A DNA stretch of 14,102 bases, taken from the NCBI GenBank assembly GCA_964617665.1, contig CAZUAH010000357.1, positions 1-14,102 on the forward strand. Direction: 5' to 3'. The position numbers and the translations under genes are program-made. This stretch comes from JADHUC01 sp964617665 (GTDB lineage: Bacteria; Planctomycetota; Planctomycetia; Pirellulales; Pirellulaceae). Shown one piece after another: positions 5,323 to 12,387 of this stretch (positions are counted from its first letter, which is position 1; each line of letters begins with the position of its first letter). Below the pieces are notes generated by a model, which saw nothing but the letters and a program-made list of their open reading frames with translations, did no database searches and was not told the DNA's origin.

Positions 5323-7413
5323 ATGACCTGGAAACCCGTTTCTCACGTGTTGCTCGCAATGACGGTTGCATCTCTTTCGACGGCTCGAGGGGCCGAGAGT
5401 GCTGGTGTTGTTGATACGTCGAAGAGCGAGCATGTGCGTTTGCGAAGCGTCGGTATGGGCGATGTGTGGTGGACCTCCGGGTTTTGGGCCGACAAGCACG
5501 CGGTTTGTCGCACCGCGATTGTCCCTGCCGTGCAACAGGCTCTGCTGGACCCGAAGAACTCCGAACAACTGGTCAACCTTCGCATTGCAGCCGGCTTGGA
5601 GCAGGGCGAGTTTTGCGGGACCAATTGGAGCGATGGCGACTGCTACAAATGGCTCGAAGCGATGACGCTGGTCTACGACGTGACGAAGGATCCGGCCTTG
5701 GATCGTCTGCTGGACGAATGGATTGGCGTGATCGGCAAGGCTCAGCGGGAGGATGGATTCATTTCGATGAATGCCCAGCTCCGCGACAACGTGCAACCTT
5801 TGGACATACCTTACACACATCAGCTCTACAACATGGGGCATCTACTGACGGCTGCCTGTGTGCATCATCGGGTGACTGACAAGGACAACTTCCTGGGCAT
5901 CGCCAAGAAGACGGCCGATTTCTTGCATAGCGAGTTCAGCCCGCGCCCACCGCGACTGGTCCACTTCCCTTGGAATCCGTCGGCGCATATGGGGCTGGTC
6001 GAGCTGTACCGTACCACGGGCGACCGCCGATATCTGGATGTTGCCAAGGTTATGATTGACAACCGCGGCTCGTCACCGGGTGGCGGGGATCACCGCAACG
6101 GCGGTACGGACCAGACACAAGACCGCGTGCCCTTGCGCGACGAGACGCAGGCCGTTGGGCATGCCGTCTGTGCCATGTACCTTTACTGTGGTGCGGCCGA
6201 TCTGTACGCCGAATCAGGCGAGGCGGCGCTGCTGACCGGATTAGAGCGTATCTGGCGGAATGTGACCACGCGTCAGATGTACGTAACTGGCGCGGTGGGC
6301 GCGGGCAGTGGCCAATCGCTACGCGGCGATCCGGTCCACGAGGCCTTTCTGGGTGATTACGTCTTGCCAGAGCATGCGTATGCGGAAACCTGTTCGAACA
6401 TCGGCAACGCCATGTGGAACTACCGCTTGCTGGCCGCTACCGGCGAAGGCCGTTTCGCCGACGTTATGGAACGCGTGCTGTACAACAGCATGCTTTCCGC
6501 GGTGAACGTGGACGGAAAAGGGTTCTTCTACTGCAATCCATTATCCTGGAACGGCACGCCGGGCAGAGGCCATCATACTGGACGTCGCTGGACGACCGAG
6601 TGCAACTGCTACTGCTGCCCACCGAGTGTTGCACGCACCGTGGCAAAGCTCCACAACTGGGCTTACAGCGTTTCGGACGAAGGCGTGTGGGTCAACCTGT
6701 ACGGGGGGAACAAACTGAAAACCAGTCTGCCTGATGGATCAAGAATCAGCCTGACCCAACAGACCGATTATCCGTGGGATGGGAAGATCAAGATCACCGT
6801 CGACGAAGCTCCCACGAAGCCGATCAGCGTGAACCTGCGGATTCCCGGCTGGGCCGAGCGTGCCACTTGCACGGTCAACGGCCAGCCGCTGGATCATTCG
6901 TTGGAACCGGGCACCTATACGGCGGTTCAACGCAACTGGTCCACGGGCGACTTACTCGACCTGGAACTGCCGATGCCCGTGCGGTTGATCGAGGCTAACC
7001 TGAAAGTCAAAGGATTGGAGAACAAAGTGGCCGTGATGCGCGGGCCGGTCGTCTACTGCCTGGAGGCACCTTTAGAGCAAGGAGGCGAGAAGCTCTGGAA
7101 AGATGATGTATTTCTTCCCGAGAACGTGAAATTCTCCACCCGGCACGATCCGGAACTGCTGTGTGGAGTTACGGTGCTGGAGGGCACGGCCTTGACGTTC
7201 CGAGGCCGCGACCGGTTTGTCCGGGAGGTGACCAGCAAGGCGAAGCCGCCAAGCAGGCGGACAGACTGCGAAGACACGCTCTATCGGACATTCCAGCCTC
7301 GCGAGTTGGAGCAGGCGGAGGAAGATACGGTTCCCATCACCCTGATCCCGTACTATGCCTGGGCTAATCGAGGACTGTCGTACATGGAAGTCTGGATTCC
7401 GCTGGCTCGCTAG
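5323..7413 (+). CDS. Secreted GH127 (DUF1680) beta-L-arabinofuranosidase-like glycoside hydrolase
   Basis: This 696-residue protein has a signal peptide (residues 1-24, ending ARGA) and GGAG (5312-5315) 7 nt before the ATG. The N-terminal ~450 residues form the (alpha/alpha)6-barrel of GH127, and the remainder is the beta-rich C-terminal part (YPWDGKIKITV, NLRIPGWAERATCTVNGQ, VMRGPVVYCLE) typical of the family. The catalytic and metal signature is intact. Glu355 and Cys357 lie in AYAETC, and Cys431-Cys432 lie in NCYCCPPS. In HypBA1 the equivalent Glu/Cys residues bind zinc, and the first Cys of the CC pair is the nucleophile. Glu340 in HEAFLGDY is a plausible acid/base. Family members remove beta-L-arabinofuranose or related sugars from plant or algal glycans. 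Export suggests polysaccharide breakdown, consistent with the carbohydrate-type gene at the left edge. The true substrate is unproven because the family includes other activities. Confidence 0.92.
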   Translation: MTWKPVSHVLLAMTVASLSTARGAESAGVVDTSKSEHVRLRSVGMGDVWWTSGFWADKHAVCRTAIVPAVQQALLDPKNSEQLVNLRIAAGLEQGEFCGTNWSDGDCYKWLEAMTLVYDVTKDPALDRLLDEWIGVIGKAQREDGFISMNAQLRDNVQPLDIPYTHQLYNMGHLLTAACVHHRVTDKDNFLGIAKKTADFLHSEFSPRPPRLVHFPWNPSAHMGLVELYRTTGDRRYLDVAKVMIDNRGSSPGGGDHRNGGTDQTQDRVPLRDETQAVGHAVCAMYLYCGAADLYAESGEAALLTGLERIWRNVTTRQMYVTGAVGAGSGQSLRGDPVHEAFLGDYVLPEHAYAETCSNIGNAMWNYRLLAATGEGRFADVMERVLYNSMLSAVNVDGKGFFYCNPLSWNGTPGRGHHTGRRWTTECNCYCCPPSVARTVAKLHNWAYSVSDEGVWVNLYGGNKLKTSLPDGSRISLTQQTDYPWDGKIKITVDEAPTKPISVNLRIPGWAERATCTVNGQPLDHSLEPGTYTAVQRNWSTGDLLDLELPMPVRLIEANLKVKGLENKVAVMRGPVVYCLEAPLEQGGEKLWKDDVFLPENVKFSTRHDPELLCGVTVLEGTALTFRGRDRFVREVTSKAKPPSRRTDCEDTLYRTFQPRELEQAEEDTVPITLIPYYAWANRGLSYMEVWIPLAR

Positions 7414-7478
7414 GCATGGGTGCTTTTTGGATGCGAATCAATGAAGCGTGGCCACGCATTGGTTGCGTTGTCGAAACC

Positions 7479-7545
7479 GGGAGGGCGAGGCTCCAGCCGA
7501 GCCGAAATGCTAGGAAACACGGCTCCGCAGGAGCTTCGCCCTCCC
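7479..7545. repeat. GC-rich palindromic (REP/MITE-like) element
   Basis: GGGAGGGCGAGGCTCC (7479-7494) pairs with GGAGCTTCGCCCTCCC (7530-7545), with 15 of 16 positions complementary. Inside these, GCCGAGCCG and CGGCTCCG form a further partial stem. Outside, GAAAC (about 7474) and GTTTC (about 7554) are also complementary. Palindromes of this type recur between genes in planctomycete genomes as far as I recall, so a dispersed repeat is likely. It sits 65 bp after the GH127 stop and may also end that transcript, although there is no T-tract. Confidence 0.75.
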
Positions 7546-7560
7546 AAGAAGCCGTTTCAA

Positions 7561-7629
7561 AGTGCGGTCTCGTTACATTGTTCTTATCTTACTGCCTGAT
7601 TACCTCGCTCGCTTCTGCGGACGAGACGA
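7561..7629 (+). pseudogene. Possible relic of a secreted protein's signal peptide
   Basis: Just after the palindrome, one frame reads LVTLFLSYCLITSLASADET. This has the hydrophobic core and the A-x-A-like cleavage site of a signal peptide, but no ATG precedes it. About 30 nt later a different frame reads a Pro-rich peptide (ENPPMQVIPRSPPAP) that ends at a stop. A decayed or frameshifted secreted gene is possible. Random sequence is an equally good explanation. Confidence 0.2.
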
Positions 7630-7813
7630 ACGGATCTCGGCCTGCAAGTTGCAGAGAATCCGCCAATGCAGGTGATCCCGAGGAGTCCTCCAGCGCCCAT
7701 TGTTCCCCCTTGAATCGCCATTTCCTGCTCGTAGAATCAACTTGTAAGTGGAAGACGAGTCTACTGTTCCTTACCAACATCCAGATCATTTCACTTTCGG
7801 ATGTCGTGTGCCG

Positions 7814-7843
7814 TTGAGCCTGTGTTGGGCGAAACTCTATACT
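7814..7843 (+). promoter_or_regulatory. Putative sigma-70-type promoter of the ExbB/ExbD-like operon
   Basis: TTGAGC (7814-7819) and TATACT (7838-7843) are separated by 18 bp, 43 bp before the first start codon of the three-gene plus-strand operon. Each hexamer matches the consensus at most positions. The ribosome site GGAG (7876-7879) follows at 7-nt spacing to ATG 7887. Confidence 0.42.
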
Positions 7844-7886
7844 TTCACTGATACGGACCGACCAACGACTTGGGTGGAGAGCCTTC

Positions 7887-8633
7887 ATGAGTATGCCGTC
7901 GTTGCTGCAATGGTTCGCGGATAACGCGAGCTTCTTGATTTGCTGTTTCGCCGCGGTCCACTTTGTGGTCCTGTCGGTCTTGCGTGTCTGGTGGGGCCGC
8001 ACGCTGGTGACGCTTCAGGACTATCTCCGTTCGCTGTTGGCAAACATCAAGGGCACAAGCGACCCCCGTTCGATTGGCGACTTGGACGACCAGATCGAGG
8101 CGTTCTTGCTGGACGTTCGGGCGATTCTGACGCAGGAACACTTTCAGCACGAACGGGACGAGATCCGCACACGGGTGATTGCGAAGAAGGAGCAGCGACC
8201 ATACCTGCGGGCCAAGGCGTTCGAGCGTTGGTACAGCGTCGCGCGGGCCGCCGTGGAGATCTATCCGCTGGCCGGAATCCTGGGCACGATTCTCGCAATG
8301 GCCGTGTCGCTGGCCCCGGGCGGGCAGCCAGAGACCGTGGTCGAGTCTGCCGCCGGCAACACTGCGGTGGTTGCCGATGCGGGTCAATCGGGGACTGTCG
8401 GGGCAGACAAAGAGGCGGCGGAAACCACCGTCGCGGGCATTGTGACGAATTTCCGATCGGCCATCTGGTCGACCTTCTTTGGGCTTTTGTTCGCGATCGT
8501 CTTCATGGGCATCACGGCGTGGTATGAGCCGTCGTTTACGCGGTTGGTCGAGTACCGCGCCGCGGTGCGCGAAGCGATTCGCGAGGCCGAGCGCAGTATG
8601 GTGGTCACCGAGGAGCAAGGAGGGCAGTCGTGA
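7887..8633 (+). CDS. MotA/TolQ/ExbB-family proton channel protein
   Basis: This 248-residue protein has ExbB/TolQ topology. TM1 is at about 15-37, followed by an ~85-residue cytoplasmic helical region. TM2 (about 122-143) contains YPLAGILGTILAM, the family's L-x-G-x-L-G-T signature. A 38-residue extracytoplasmic loop (144-181) is longer than usual. TM3 (about 184-212) contains GIVTNFRSAIWSTFFGLLFAI, which matches the G-I-x-x-A-L-x-T-T-x-G-L motif. A charged cytoplasmic tail ends the protein. Family members assemble as pentamers around two ExbD/MotB-type helices and convert ion flow into rotation or force. GGAG at 7876-7879 supports ATG 7887. The next gene overlaps its stop by 4 bp (GTGA) and encodes the expected ExbD/MotB partner. 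The substrate or process driven is unknown; the pair could be a Tol/Ton-like energiser or a specialised motor. Confidence 0.85.
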   Translation: MSMPSLLQWFADNASFLICCFAAVHFVVLSVLRVWWGRTLVTLQDYLRSLLANIKGTSDPRSIGDLDDQIEAFLLDVRAILTQEHFQHERDEIRTRVIAKKEQRPYLRAKAFERWYSVARAAVEIYPLAGILGTILAMAVSLAPGGQPETVVESAAGNTAVVADAGQSGTVGADKEAAETTVAGIVTNFRSAIWSTFFGLLFAIVFMGITAWYEPSFTRLVEYRAAVREAIREAERSMVVTEEQGGQS

Positions 8634-9469
8634 TCGTTTCGCGCCGGGTGGTGGTGAGCCTGACACCGCTGCTGGATTTGCTGCTGATTGTGATCTTTGC
8701 CCAGTACGTTGACCTGAAGGGCAAGTCCGAGCGTACCGTTGAGCGGGTGCAGCAGACGTCGACCGAGCAGCTTGAAGAAGAGCGCCAGGCGCGCTTGAAG
8801 GCCGAACGGGAACGCGATCACGCCATCACGCTGCGGAAGGAGACGGAGACGGAGTTGGAGGCTCAGACGAAAACCATCGAGAGCCTCCGTATGGAGACGG
8901 ACAAGCTGGGTGCCGAATTGGCCGAGGCACGCAATACGGCTGCGGTCCAGGCAGAGCAAGCCCGCCGCGATATGGAGGCGGCCGCGACAGTGCTCAGCGA
9001 CATTCTCAAGCTTCCCAAGGAAGCATTCGGCCCCACGCTGAAAACTCTGCCCATCGAGGAACGGACCGCCGTGCGGCGGGAACTGGAGGACGTGCGCGGA
9101 AAGGGTGTCGACAAGGTCATCGAGCACCTGCGGAAACTCACGGCCTTGAAAAAGCGGTGCGATTTCTGGGAGGTGTTTATCGCCGACGACAACACGATTC
9201 TCGTCAAGAATGGCGACATGCGTTTCGGCCCGTTCACGGTGGAATCGGAGGATCAGTTGGTACTGAAAGTGGAAACGATCGTTGGCAAGATGCCCGAACC
9301 GAAGAGCCTGGTGATTGTGCTGCTGAGTTACTCGGGGGCGCAACGATGGGTTCGCCGCGAAGTGGAGGCCGGGCTGCGACGGTTGTGTGACGTGCGGTTG
9401 AAAGCCAAATACGACGGGGAAAAACGCTTTGAATTGGCGGTGCTGGGTTTTACCACGACACCACCGTAA
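8630..9469 (+). CDS. ExbD/MotB-like one-TM protein with long coiled coil
   Basis: This 279-residue protein starts at GTG 8630, which overlaps the previous stop, with AAGGAGGG at 8617-8624 as ribosome site. The N-terminal LTPLLDLLLIVIF (residues 11-23) matches the ExbD/TolR/MotB membrane helix, and Asp16 is in the position of the proton-carrying Asp. Residues 33 to about 118 are a highly charged heptad-rich coiled coil. The C-terminal domain (about 175-279) has alternating strands and helices, including FWEVFIADDNTILV and PKSLVIVLLSYSGAQRWVRREV. I do not recognise it as an OmpA-like peptidoglycan-binding domain or the ordinary ExbD fold. The rod would hold that domain well away from the membrane on the extracytoplasmic side. 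Pairing with the upstream channel subunit makes an ion-driven complex the best reading. ZorB of Zorya defence is architecturally comparable, but no Zorya effector genes are seen. Confidence 0.8.
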   Translation: MIVSRRVVVSLTPLLDLLLIVIFAQYVDLKGKSERTVERVQQTSTEQLEEERQARLKAERERDHAITLRKETETELEAQTKTIESLRMETDKLGAELAEARNTAAVQAEQARRDMEAAATVLSDILKLPKEAFGPTLKTLPIEERTAVRRELEDVRGKGVDKVIEHLRKLTALKKRCDFWEVFIADDNTILVKNGDMRFGPFTVESEDQLVLKVETIVGKMPEPKSLVIVLLSYSGAQRWVRREVEAGLRRLCDVRLKAKYDGEKRFELAVLGFTTTPP

Positions 9470-9488
9470 GTGCGCAAGGAGATAGATT

Positions 9489-9902
9489 ATGCAACGTTTG
9501 GTAATGCGAGGGCTCATTGGTGTCGGTGTCGTTGTGGGAGCTGCGATCGTGTCAATGATTTCGGGGATTCTGCCCTTCGGCGGCGGAGGCAGTGGGGATG
9601 GTTCAGGACCGAACACGCCCACCGAAGCCGTGGGCGAACCGACCGAACCCGCCAAACCGGCGGCGGAACCGGCCGCGCCGTTGGATGAGCAACTGACCGT
9701 CACCATCGATGATCGCCGCCTTCTGGTTGACGGACAGGAGAAGACAGCCGACGAGATCGCGCAGCTTGCAGCTCAAGTGCCTGATGAGTTCAGCGTAAAG
9801 GTGATCATCATCTGCAAGGACACCTCGCGAGCTGACGTCGAAAGCGAACTGGCTGACAAGCTCGATTCGCAGGGCATTTCGCACGAAATGAAGGACGAGT
9901 AA
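9489..9902 (+). CDS. Membrane-anchored ExbD-periplasmic-like domain protein
   Basis: AAGGAG (9476-9481) precedes ATG 9489, 19 bp after the previous stop, so the gene belongs to the same operon. The 137-residue product has one N-terminal TM helix (about 8-28, Gly/Val-rich) without the ion-carrying Asp. A Gly/Ser then Pro/Glu/Ala linker follows (31-64). A ~70-residue domain (68-137) reads QLTVTIDDRRLLVDG, then ADEIAQLAAQV, VKVIIICKDTSRADVESELADKL and DSQGISHE. This strand-helix-strand order resembles the periplasmic domain of ExbD/TolR (strand with a defined Asp, pairing helix, final 'Gly-hydrophobic' strand). I infer that the conventional ExbD is split here: the Asp-bearing helix sits in the upstream coiled-coil protein and this one supplies an ExbD-like soluble domain. 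Similarity is by pattern only. Confidence 0.62.
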   Translation: MQRLVMRGLIGVGVVVGAAIVSMISGILPFGGGGSGDGSGPNTPTEAVGEPTEPAKPAAEPAAPLDEQLTVTIDDRRLLVDGQEKTADEIAQLAAQVPDEFSVKVIIICKDTSRADVESELADKLDSQGISHEMKDE

Positions 9903-9981
9903 CCAGCGGACGCTCCCTCTACATCTACTCCCTTACCGCCGCTGTGCCGATGCGAGAAACGACGTGACCTGTACCTGAATC
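9903..9981. other. Convergent operon junction
   Basis: Only 79 bp separate the two convergent operons. CAGCGG (about 9904) and CCGCTG (about 9940) could pair over a loop of about 30 nt, but there is no compact stem or T-tract, so no confident terminator is called. Transcriptional read-through or antisense interference between the operons is possible. Confidence 0.35.
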
Positions 9982-11073
9982 CTACCGACCGAGAAACGTG
10001 CCGTTTGTGACACGTACGATCTGCCGCAGAAACTCCGAGTTTGAATCATAGCCCCCCAGCCCAATGCAATTGATCGGTATGTTGGGGTGACTCTTGCATA
10101 GTGCCAATATGTCCGCCCTCAACTCATCAGGTGTCGACGAGTCGGTTTCCGGCTTGAAATCCGTGAACATCACGATCGTATCCAGACCTGAGTACTCCGT
10201 ATACGCGGTATCGAGGGCTTTCAACATATCGGTACTAACGCCGTGTTTTGCTTTCGAGTCTAGATACTCTGTGATTTCAGCCCGCTTCGCATCGTCGACC
10301 GAAACATCGCAGTATTGGCCAGTTTGGGTTGGAAACGTAGATATATCTTCGCTGAAGAAGATGATGGCACATTCCGCTAACTTGAGGCGTTTCAACCAAC
10401 GGGTCATTTGTTCGTTGGTAAACCTCCAGGGGATAAGGGCATCGCCAGCGCGCTCGTCGGTCATGCTCCCTGACATGTCGATCAGAATCAAGGTCTTCTT
10501 GAACGGACCGCGCAGGTCCAGCACTTCTGGATGGATTCTCGGCTCCATCAAAGCCAATTCGAGTTTCGTAATCCGCTTCAGTAACGACTCGATTTTCTTC
10601 CCGAGCTCGCTGTTTTCTTGGTCTTTCTCTCGCAGTTCTTTCTGTAACGCCAAGAGTCTAGTCTGCAATCCATCACCTCCATCTCGGTTGCCCTGCCCTA
10701 CTGCTTCCCCAGGCGTAGTATTGTCGCCGCCGTCAGAATCAGAAGGCTCGTCCGTCGTCCCGTTTTCCTGCCCGCCGGGTTCCGGTGGATTCCCTTCGTC
10801 GCCGGGAGTCAGTCGTGGGTTCTGATTCGGCTCGTCCGTCGTTCCGTCTTCCTGCCCAATGGGGTCCACCGGTGGATTTCCTTCGTCGCCAGGACCCGGT
10901 GGCGGATTAGCGTTGGGCTGATCCGTCCTTCCGTCATATTGGCCCCGCTGCATGGATTTGGGATTTCCGTGATCATCACCCGACGATTCGGGATTAATCG
11001 CAATCGAACAACAAATCCCCCAGAAAAGGAACAGGTGAGCAAGTGCCAAGTACACGTAGCGATAGTCATTCAT
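9982..11073 (-). CDS. Membrane-anchored vWA-domain protein with coiled-coil stalk
   Basis: This 363-residue protein has an N-terminal TM helix (about 7-27) that carries His13 but no Asp. A disordered Pro/Gly/Asp-rich linker (28-135) holds a 28-29 residue repeat. A heptad coiled coil spans about 136-178. A von Willebrand factor A domain (192-363) has the complete MIDAS: Asp199-Ser201-Ser203 in LIDMSGSM, Thr281 in GVSTDM and Asp305 in MFTDF. Such domains bind a divalent cation and a protein ligand. The N-terminal anchor predicts N-in, vWA-out topology, as in MotB/ExbD-type proteins. It is the last gene of the minus operon, 86 bp after the coiled-coil gene. No strong Shine-Dalgarno precedes ATG 11073; an AGG lies about 11 nt upstream. 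Its stop faces that of the ExbD-like operon, 79 bp away. The ligand and biological role are unknown. Confidence 0.85.
   Translation of the reverse strand: MNDYRYVYLALAHLFLFWGICCSIAINPESSGDDHGNPKSMQRGQYDGRTDQPNANPPPGPGDEGNPPVDPIGQEDGTTDEPNQNPRLTPGDEGNPPEPGGQENGTTDEPSDSDGGDNTTPGEAVGQGNRDGGDGLQTRLLALQKELREKDQENSELGKKIESLLKRITKLELALMEPRIHPEVLDLRGPFKKTLILIDMSGSMTDERAGDALIPWRFTNEQMTRWLKRLKLAECAIIFFSEDISTFPTQTGQYCDVSVDDAKRAEITEYLDSKAKHGVSTDMLKALDTAYTEYSGLDTIVMFTDFKPETDSSTPDELRADILALCKSHPNIPINCIGLGGYDSNSEFLRQIVRVTNGTFLGR
10738..10944 (-). repeat. Degenerate tandem repeat encoding the vWA protein linker
   Basis: The linker begins three times with GQ-x-[DN]-G-x-T-D-x-P (residues 44, 73 and 101). Units of 29 and 28 residues contain PGDEGNPP, and a partial third copy follows. 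At DNA level the copies share stretches such as TCCGTCGTTCCGTCTTCCTGCC. Length variation here would change how far the vWA domain stands from the membrane. Confidence 0.7.
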
Positions 11074-11159
11074 GGGGTTAGACCTGCTGATTCACGGTAA
11101 ACACTCGTAAGCGTAGCGGGACCTCTCGCGACGGCTGCTGCGTCTTCCTTGCCCGAGTT

Positions 11160-12368
11160 CTAACGAAACCATGTTGTCGGGCGATACCATCTGAATTTGC
11201 GGTACTCGGCCTCCGCCCGTCGAAGCATATCGTGGATGGTGCTCTCCTGTTCTTTCACAATGGAAGCGATCGCCTCCAACGCTTCCCCGACGGTTCTGAC
11301 CTGGCCTCGCGTCTTCTCCTTCATCTTACCCGCCAGCGATGCCAGTCGTTCGGAGAGCTCTTGCGTTTCCTTCAGCTGTCCGCGTTGCATCCTGGAAATG
11401 TCGGCTGTCTGTTTGGCCAGCGATTGAACGATTTCTTTCAGTTGTCTGTTGAGTCCTTCTGCCTCATCCTCGATCTTCTTCTTCAGGCCATCAAACTCGA
11501 ATCCCTCGACGTTCTCGAGAATATTGTCGTATCTGCCAGTGGTCGCATCCAGTTTGTCGAGTAACTGGCTGGCGCGTCGTTTCAAATGGCCGTCAAGTGC
11601 GTCAATCTTCTTTTCTAGTTTTACCCCGCCTTTCTCGAATTCCAATTCCAAGCACTTCGCAAGACTGGATGCCACTCCTTCAAGCTGCTGCTGAATCGCC
11701 CGATGCGTTTCACTGCCTAACGCAGTCACCTGTCGCACGGTCTTGCTCATCGTCTGGGCGGTTGAGTTCAGCGTCGCCAAGCATTCTTGGCTGTTTGCCT
11801 TCGTCTCCCGCGCAGCCTCCTGCATGTCACGCGCAGCGCGCACCAACGATCGACTCATGTCCTTCGTGGCTTTCATCTGCCGAGGATTCACGCCGTCGTT
11901 GACTCCCGGCCGTTCAAGGACCACCTCCCAGGCTCGAGCTTTGTCTCGTTGGAGAACGCGGCGAGCGGGGTTGAGAAACAGCCACGCGTTTATCAGCGCT
12001 ACAACTGGGCCCGCCGCTACAACACCTAGCTTTGGAATCAGATAGTCGACCAGCAATACGGAGCCATCTCCCACCGGCTTTTCCAGGTAAATCAACATCA
12101 TTCCAAAAACGGTGCACGCGATGCTCATTAACGTTGCCGTTGACTCTCTTTGTTCCATCCGTTGGATTACGTTAGCATGTTGTGAGAAAGCATTCTCGTG
12201 AGCCATCGCTGCGTCAGGAAAGGTAAGTTCCTTCTTCTCGCACAACTCTGCAAATGCATCACAAGTTGCCGATACGTGGTTCACGACGGCTAGTCTGTCG
12301 CGGTTAGCGCCCCACAACAACCAAAAAGAAACAACGAAAATAACACCGTAGATTGCGGCAAGTATCAT
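11160..12368 (-). CDS. Three-TM protein with very long coiled coil (MotA/ZorA-like topology)
   Basis: ATG 12368 is chosen because it places a TM helix at the very N-terminus (MILAAIYGVIFVVSFWLLWG) and lies 19 bp after the kinase-FGE stop. ATG 12428 would overlap that gene by 41 bp and has no ribosome site. Residues 21-76 are soluble. TM2 (about 79-95) reads TLMSIACTVFGMMLIYL, and TM3 (about 107-132) reads LVDYLIPKLGVVAAGPVVALINAWL. From about 165 to 390 the chain is almost continuous coiled coil. One TM, a cytoplasmic segment, a TM pair and a long C-terminal helical tail is the layout of ZorA-type MotA/ExbB relatives, and the TM2/TM3 spacing fits. The sequence signature is much weaker than in the 7887-8633 protein, so this is a topology-based inference. 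It could instead be a chemoreceptor-like or cytoskeletal coiled-coil protein. Confidence 0.75.
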   Translation of the reverse strand: MILAAIYGVIFVVSFWLLWGANRDRLAVVNHVSATCDAFAELCEKKELTFPDAAMAHENAFSQHANVIQRMEQRESTATLMSIACTVFGMMLIYLEKPVGDGSVLLVDYLIPKLGVVAAGPVVALINAWLFLNPARRVLQRDKARAWEVVLERPGVNDGVNPRQMKATKDMSRSLVRAARDMQEAARETKANSQECLATLNSTAQTMSKTVRQVTALGSETHRAIQQQLEGVASSLAKCLELEFEKGGVKLEKKIDALDGHLKRRASQLLDKLDATTGRYDNILENVEGFEFDGLKKKIEDEAEGLNRQLKEIVQSLAKQTADISRMQRGQLKETQELSERLASLAGKMKEKTRGQVRTVGEALEAIASIVKEQESTIHDMLRRAEAEYRKFRWYRPTTWFR

Positions 12369-12387
12369 GACTTCTTCGATTAGGCAT

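Larger units (their letters stand above)
7414..7886. other. Intergenic region with hairpin element and possible relic
   Basis: This gap carries a GC-rich inverted repeat (7479-7545), a signal-peptide-like relic (about 7561-7629) and a promoter-like pair before the membrane operon. A 133-codon ORF spans most of it, but its frame runs straight through the palindrome, so I do not treat it as a gene. Confidence 0.5.

Noticed and set aside
7416..7817. 133-codon plus-strand ORF after the GH127 gene
   Set aside because: Its first third is translation of the palindromic element (GRARLQPSR...GSAGASPSQ pattern), a known source of spurious proteins; no ribosome site. Only the signal-peptide-like patch is kept as a weak relic.
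7845..8666. 273-codon minus-strand ORF opposite the ExbB-like gene
   Set aside because: Antisense shadow; the translation is Arg/His/Pro-rich with no family features.
8384..9706. 440-codon minus-strand ORF across the ExbB/ExbD-like genes
   Set aside because: Antisense shadow of three well-supported, tightly coupled plus-strand genes with family motifs.
10094..10825. 243-codon plus-strand ORF antisense to the vWA gene
   Set aside because: Ser/Pro-rich shadow of a gene with an intact vWA MIDAS on the other strand.
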